NCBI RefSeq assembly: GCF_947495565.1
Contig: NZ_CANLZM010000004.1
Span: 124,001-188,000 of the forward strand
Source: an uncultured Pontibacter sp.
Lineage (GTDB): Bacteria > Bacteroidota > Bacteroidia > Cytophagales > Hymenobacteraceae
DNA length: 64,000 nt
Direction: 5' to 3'
Positions 63,828-64,000 of the stretch are shown here, piece after piece. The notes under the pieces were generated by a model. It had not been told where the DNA came from, ran no database searches, and saw only the letters and a program-made list of their open reading frames with translations. Both the position numbers and the translations under genes were made by a program. The first letter of the stretch is position 1; each line of letters opens with the position of its first letter.

Positions 63828-64000
63828 CTAAGATACTTGCAATATCTTATAGCTTTTGTCCCTAAATTCAAACGTTTCTCCGGAAGATTTACCTACCATT
63901 GCTTTGAAAAGTGGCGACATGCCTGATATAGCAAAGTATGATTCTCCATCTAGTTTAATCTCTCCCAGGCTAACACCTATAAAATAATTTTGCAGCTCTG
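63828..64000 (-). CDS. GreA/GreB-like elongation factor, C-terminal fragment
   Basis: The last 57 codons of a gene entering from the right edge; the stop is TAG at 63830-63828. The visible end (SLGEIKLDGESYFAISGMSP, then Gly-Lys-Ser-Ser-Gly-Glu) resembles the C-terminal FKBP-like domain of GreA/GreB factors, with a terminal YKILQVS strand. The N-terminal coiled coil is outside the window, so a Rnk-like or GreA-like identity is open. Confidence 0.6.
   Translation of the reverse strand, partial: ELQNYFIGVSLGEIKLDGESYFAISGMSPLFKAMVGKSSGETFEFRDKSYKILQVS

Larger units (their letters stand above)
1..64000. repeat. dispersed heptamer TATACTT/AAGTATA
   Basis: About 125 copies by manual count in both orientations, roughly one per 500 bases, inside genes and between them. 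Examples: 1214, 9243, 12119, 14497, 19832, 33486, 41605, 55294, 58996. Full palindromes AAGTATACTT occur at 37507, 39146, 39567, 45824, 47123 and 60285. About 8 copies of any one heptamer are expected by chance on two strands. Copies in genes are read in all three frames, so codon use alone does not explain it. Confidence 0.8.

Noticed and set aside
1..64000. CRISPR arrays, insertion sequences, tRNA or rRNA genes, prophage
   Set aside because: No regularly spaced repeats, transposase motifs, clover-leaf with T-loop, or phage structural genes were found.

Overview
The window looks like a chromosomal segment of an aerobic, salt-tolerant member of the Bacteroidota, most likely Cytophagales/Hymenobacteraceae (Pontibacter-like). 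This is an inference from several signs: gene families largely confined to that phylum (DUF3822, DUF4296, DUF922, a PorE-like TPR/propeller/OmpA protein, a BatA-type operon), promoters of the TTG-N19/20-TAnnTTTG type, few Shine-Dalgarno sequences, and housekeeping genes of Bacteroidota type. No rRNA, tRNA, CRISPR array, insertion sequence, integrase or phage gene was seen; this is core chromosome rather than an island.

Layout. 0-3.1 kb: minus-strand arginine operon (GNAT, argG, argC, start of argD). 3.1-5.7 kb: a structured noncoding stretch, a small membrane protein and a PDZ-linked aspartyl protease. 5.7-20.4 kb: ion and pH homeostasis block with a sodium/solute symporter followed by a GNAT and a PLP racemase, NhaA, a universal stress protein, the seven-gene Mrp antiporter operon, a metallophosphatase and a ClC exchanger. 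20.4-29.4 kb: menC, the ergothioneine pair egtB-egtD followed by a PLP enzyme, a MATE exporter, a DUF922 protein, an FAD/Rieske oxidoreductase and csaA. 29.4-35.9 kb: lipoprotein, shortened Bat operon (DUF58, membrane protein, BatA), YggS, GDPD lipoprotein, DUF2750, DUF423, DUF1573. 36-48 kb: helicase, thioesterase, two Nudix proteins, DUF3822, coaD, pyrE, PorE-like protein, queE, folD, CYTH protein, lepA. 48-64 kb: fused acyl-CoA mutase icmF, a glutamate-synthase-like flavoprotein, FKBP, glutamate dehydrogenase, three STAS-like paralogues, SIMPL, M61 peptidase, NlpC/P60, DUF2147 and the 3' end of a GreA/GreB-like gene.

Structure not explained by genes. (1) The heptamer TATACTT/AAGTATA occurs about 125 times by my manual count (roughly 8 expected by chance on both strands), in all reading frames, between genes and in terminator stems; six copies are the full palindrome AAGTATACTT. 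(2) Two microproteins of 53 and 43 residues on either side of the glutamate-synthase-like gene are homologous to each other: one membrane helix, an acidic tail and a shared C-terminal Tyr-Leu. (3) A minus-strand unit at 62.7-63.0 kb has a promoter-like sequence, a Shine-Dalgarno start and a strong terminator, but its reading frame is broken by three stop codons and no frameshift. (4) Most well-separated convergent gene pairs share a very long, near-perfect hairpin of up to 26 bp.

Limits: all identifications come from reading motifs and domain order; no database search was run. Start codons were moved from the longest reading frame where domain boundaries argued for it, and this is stated per gene.
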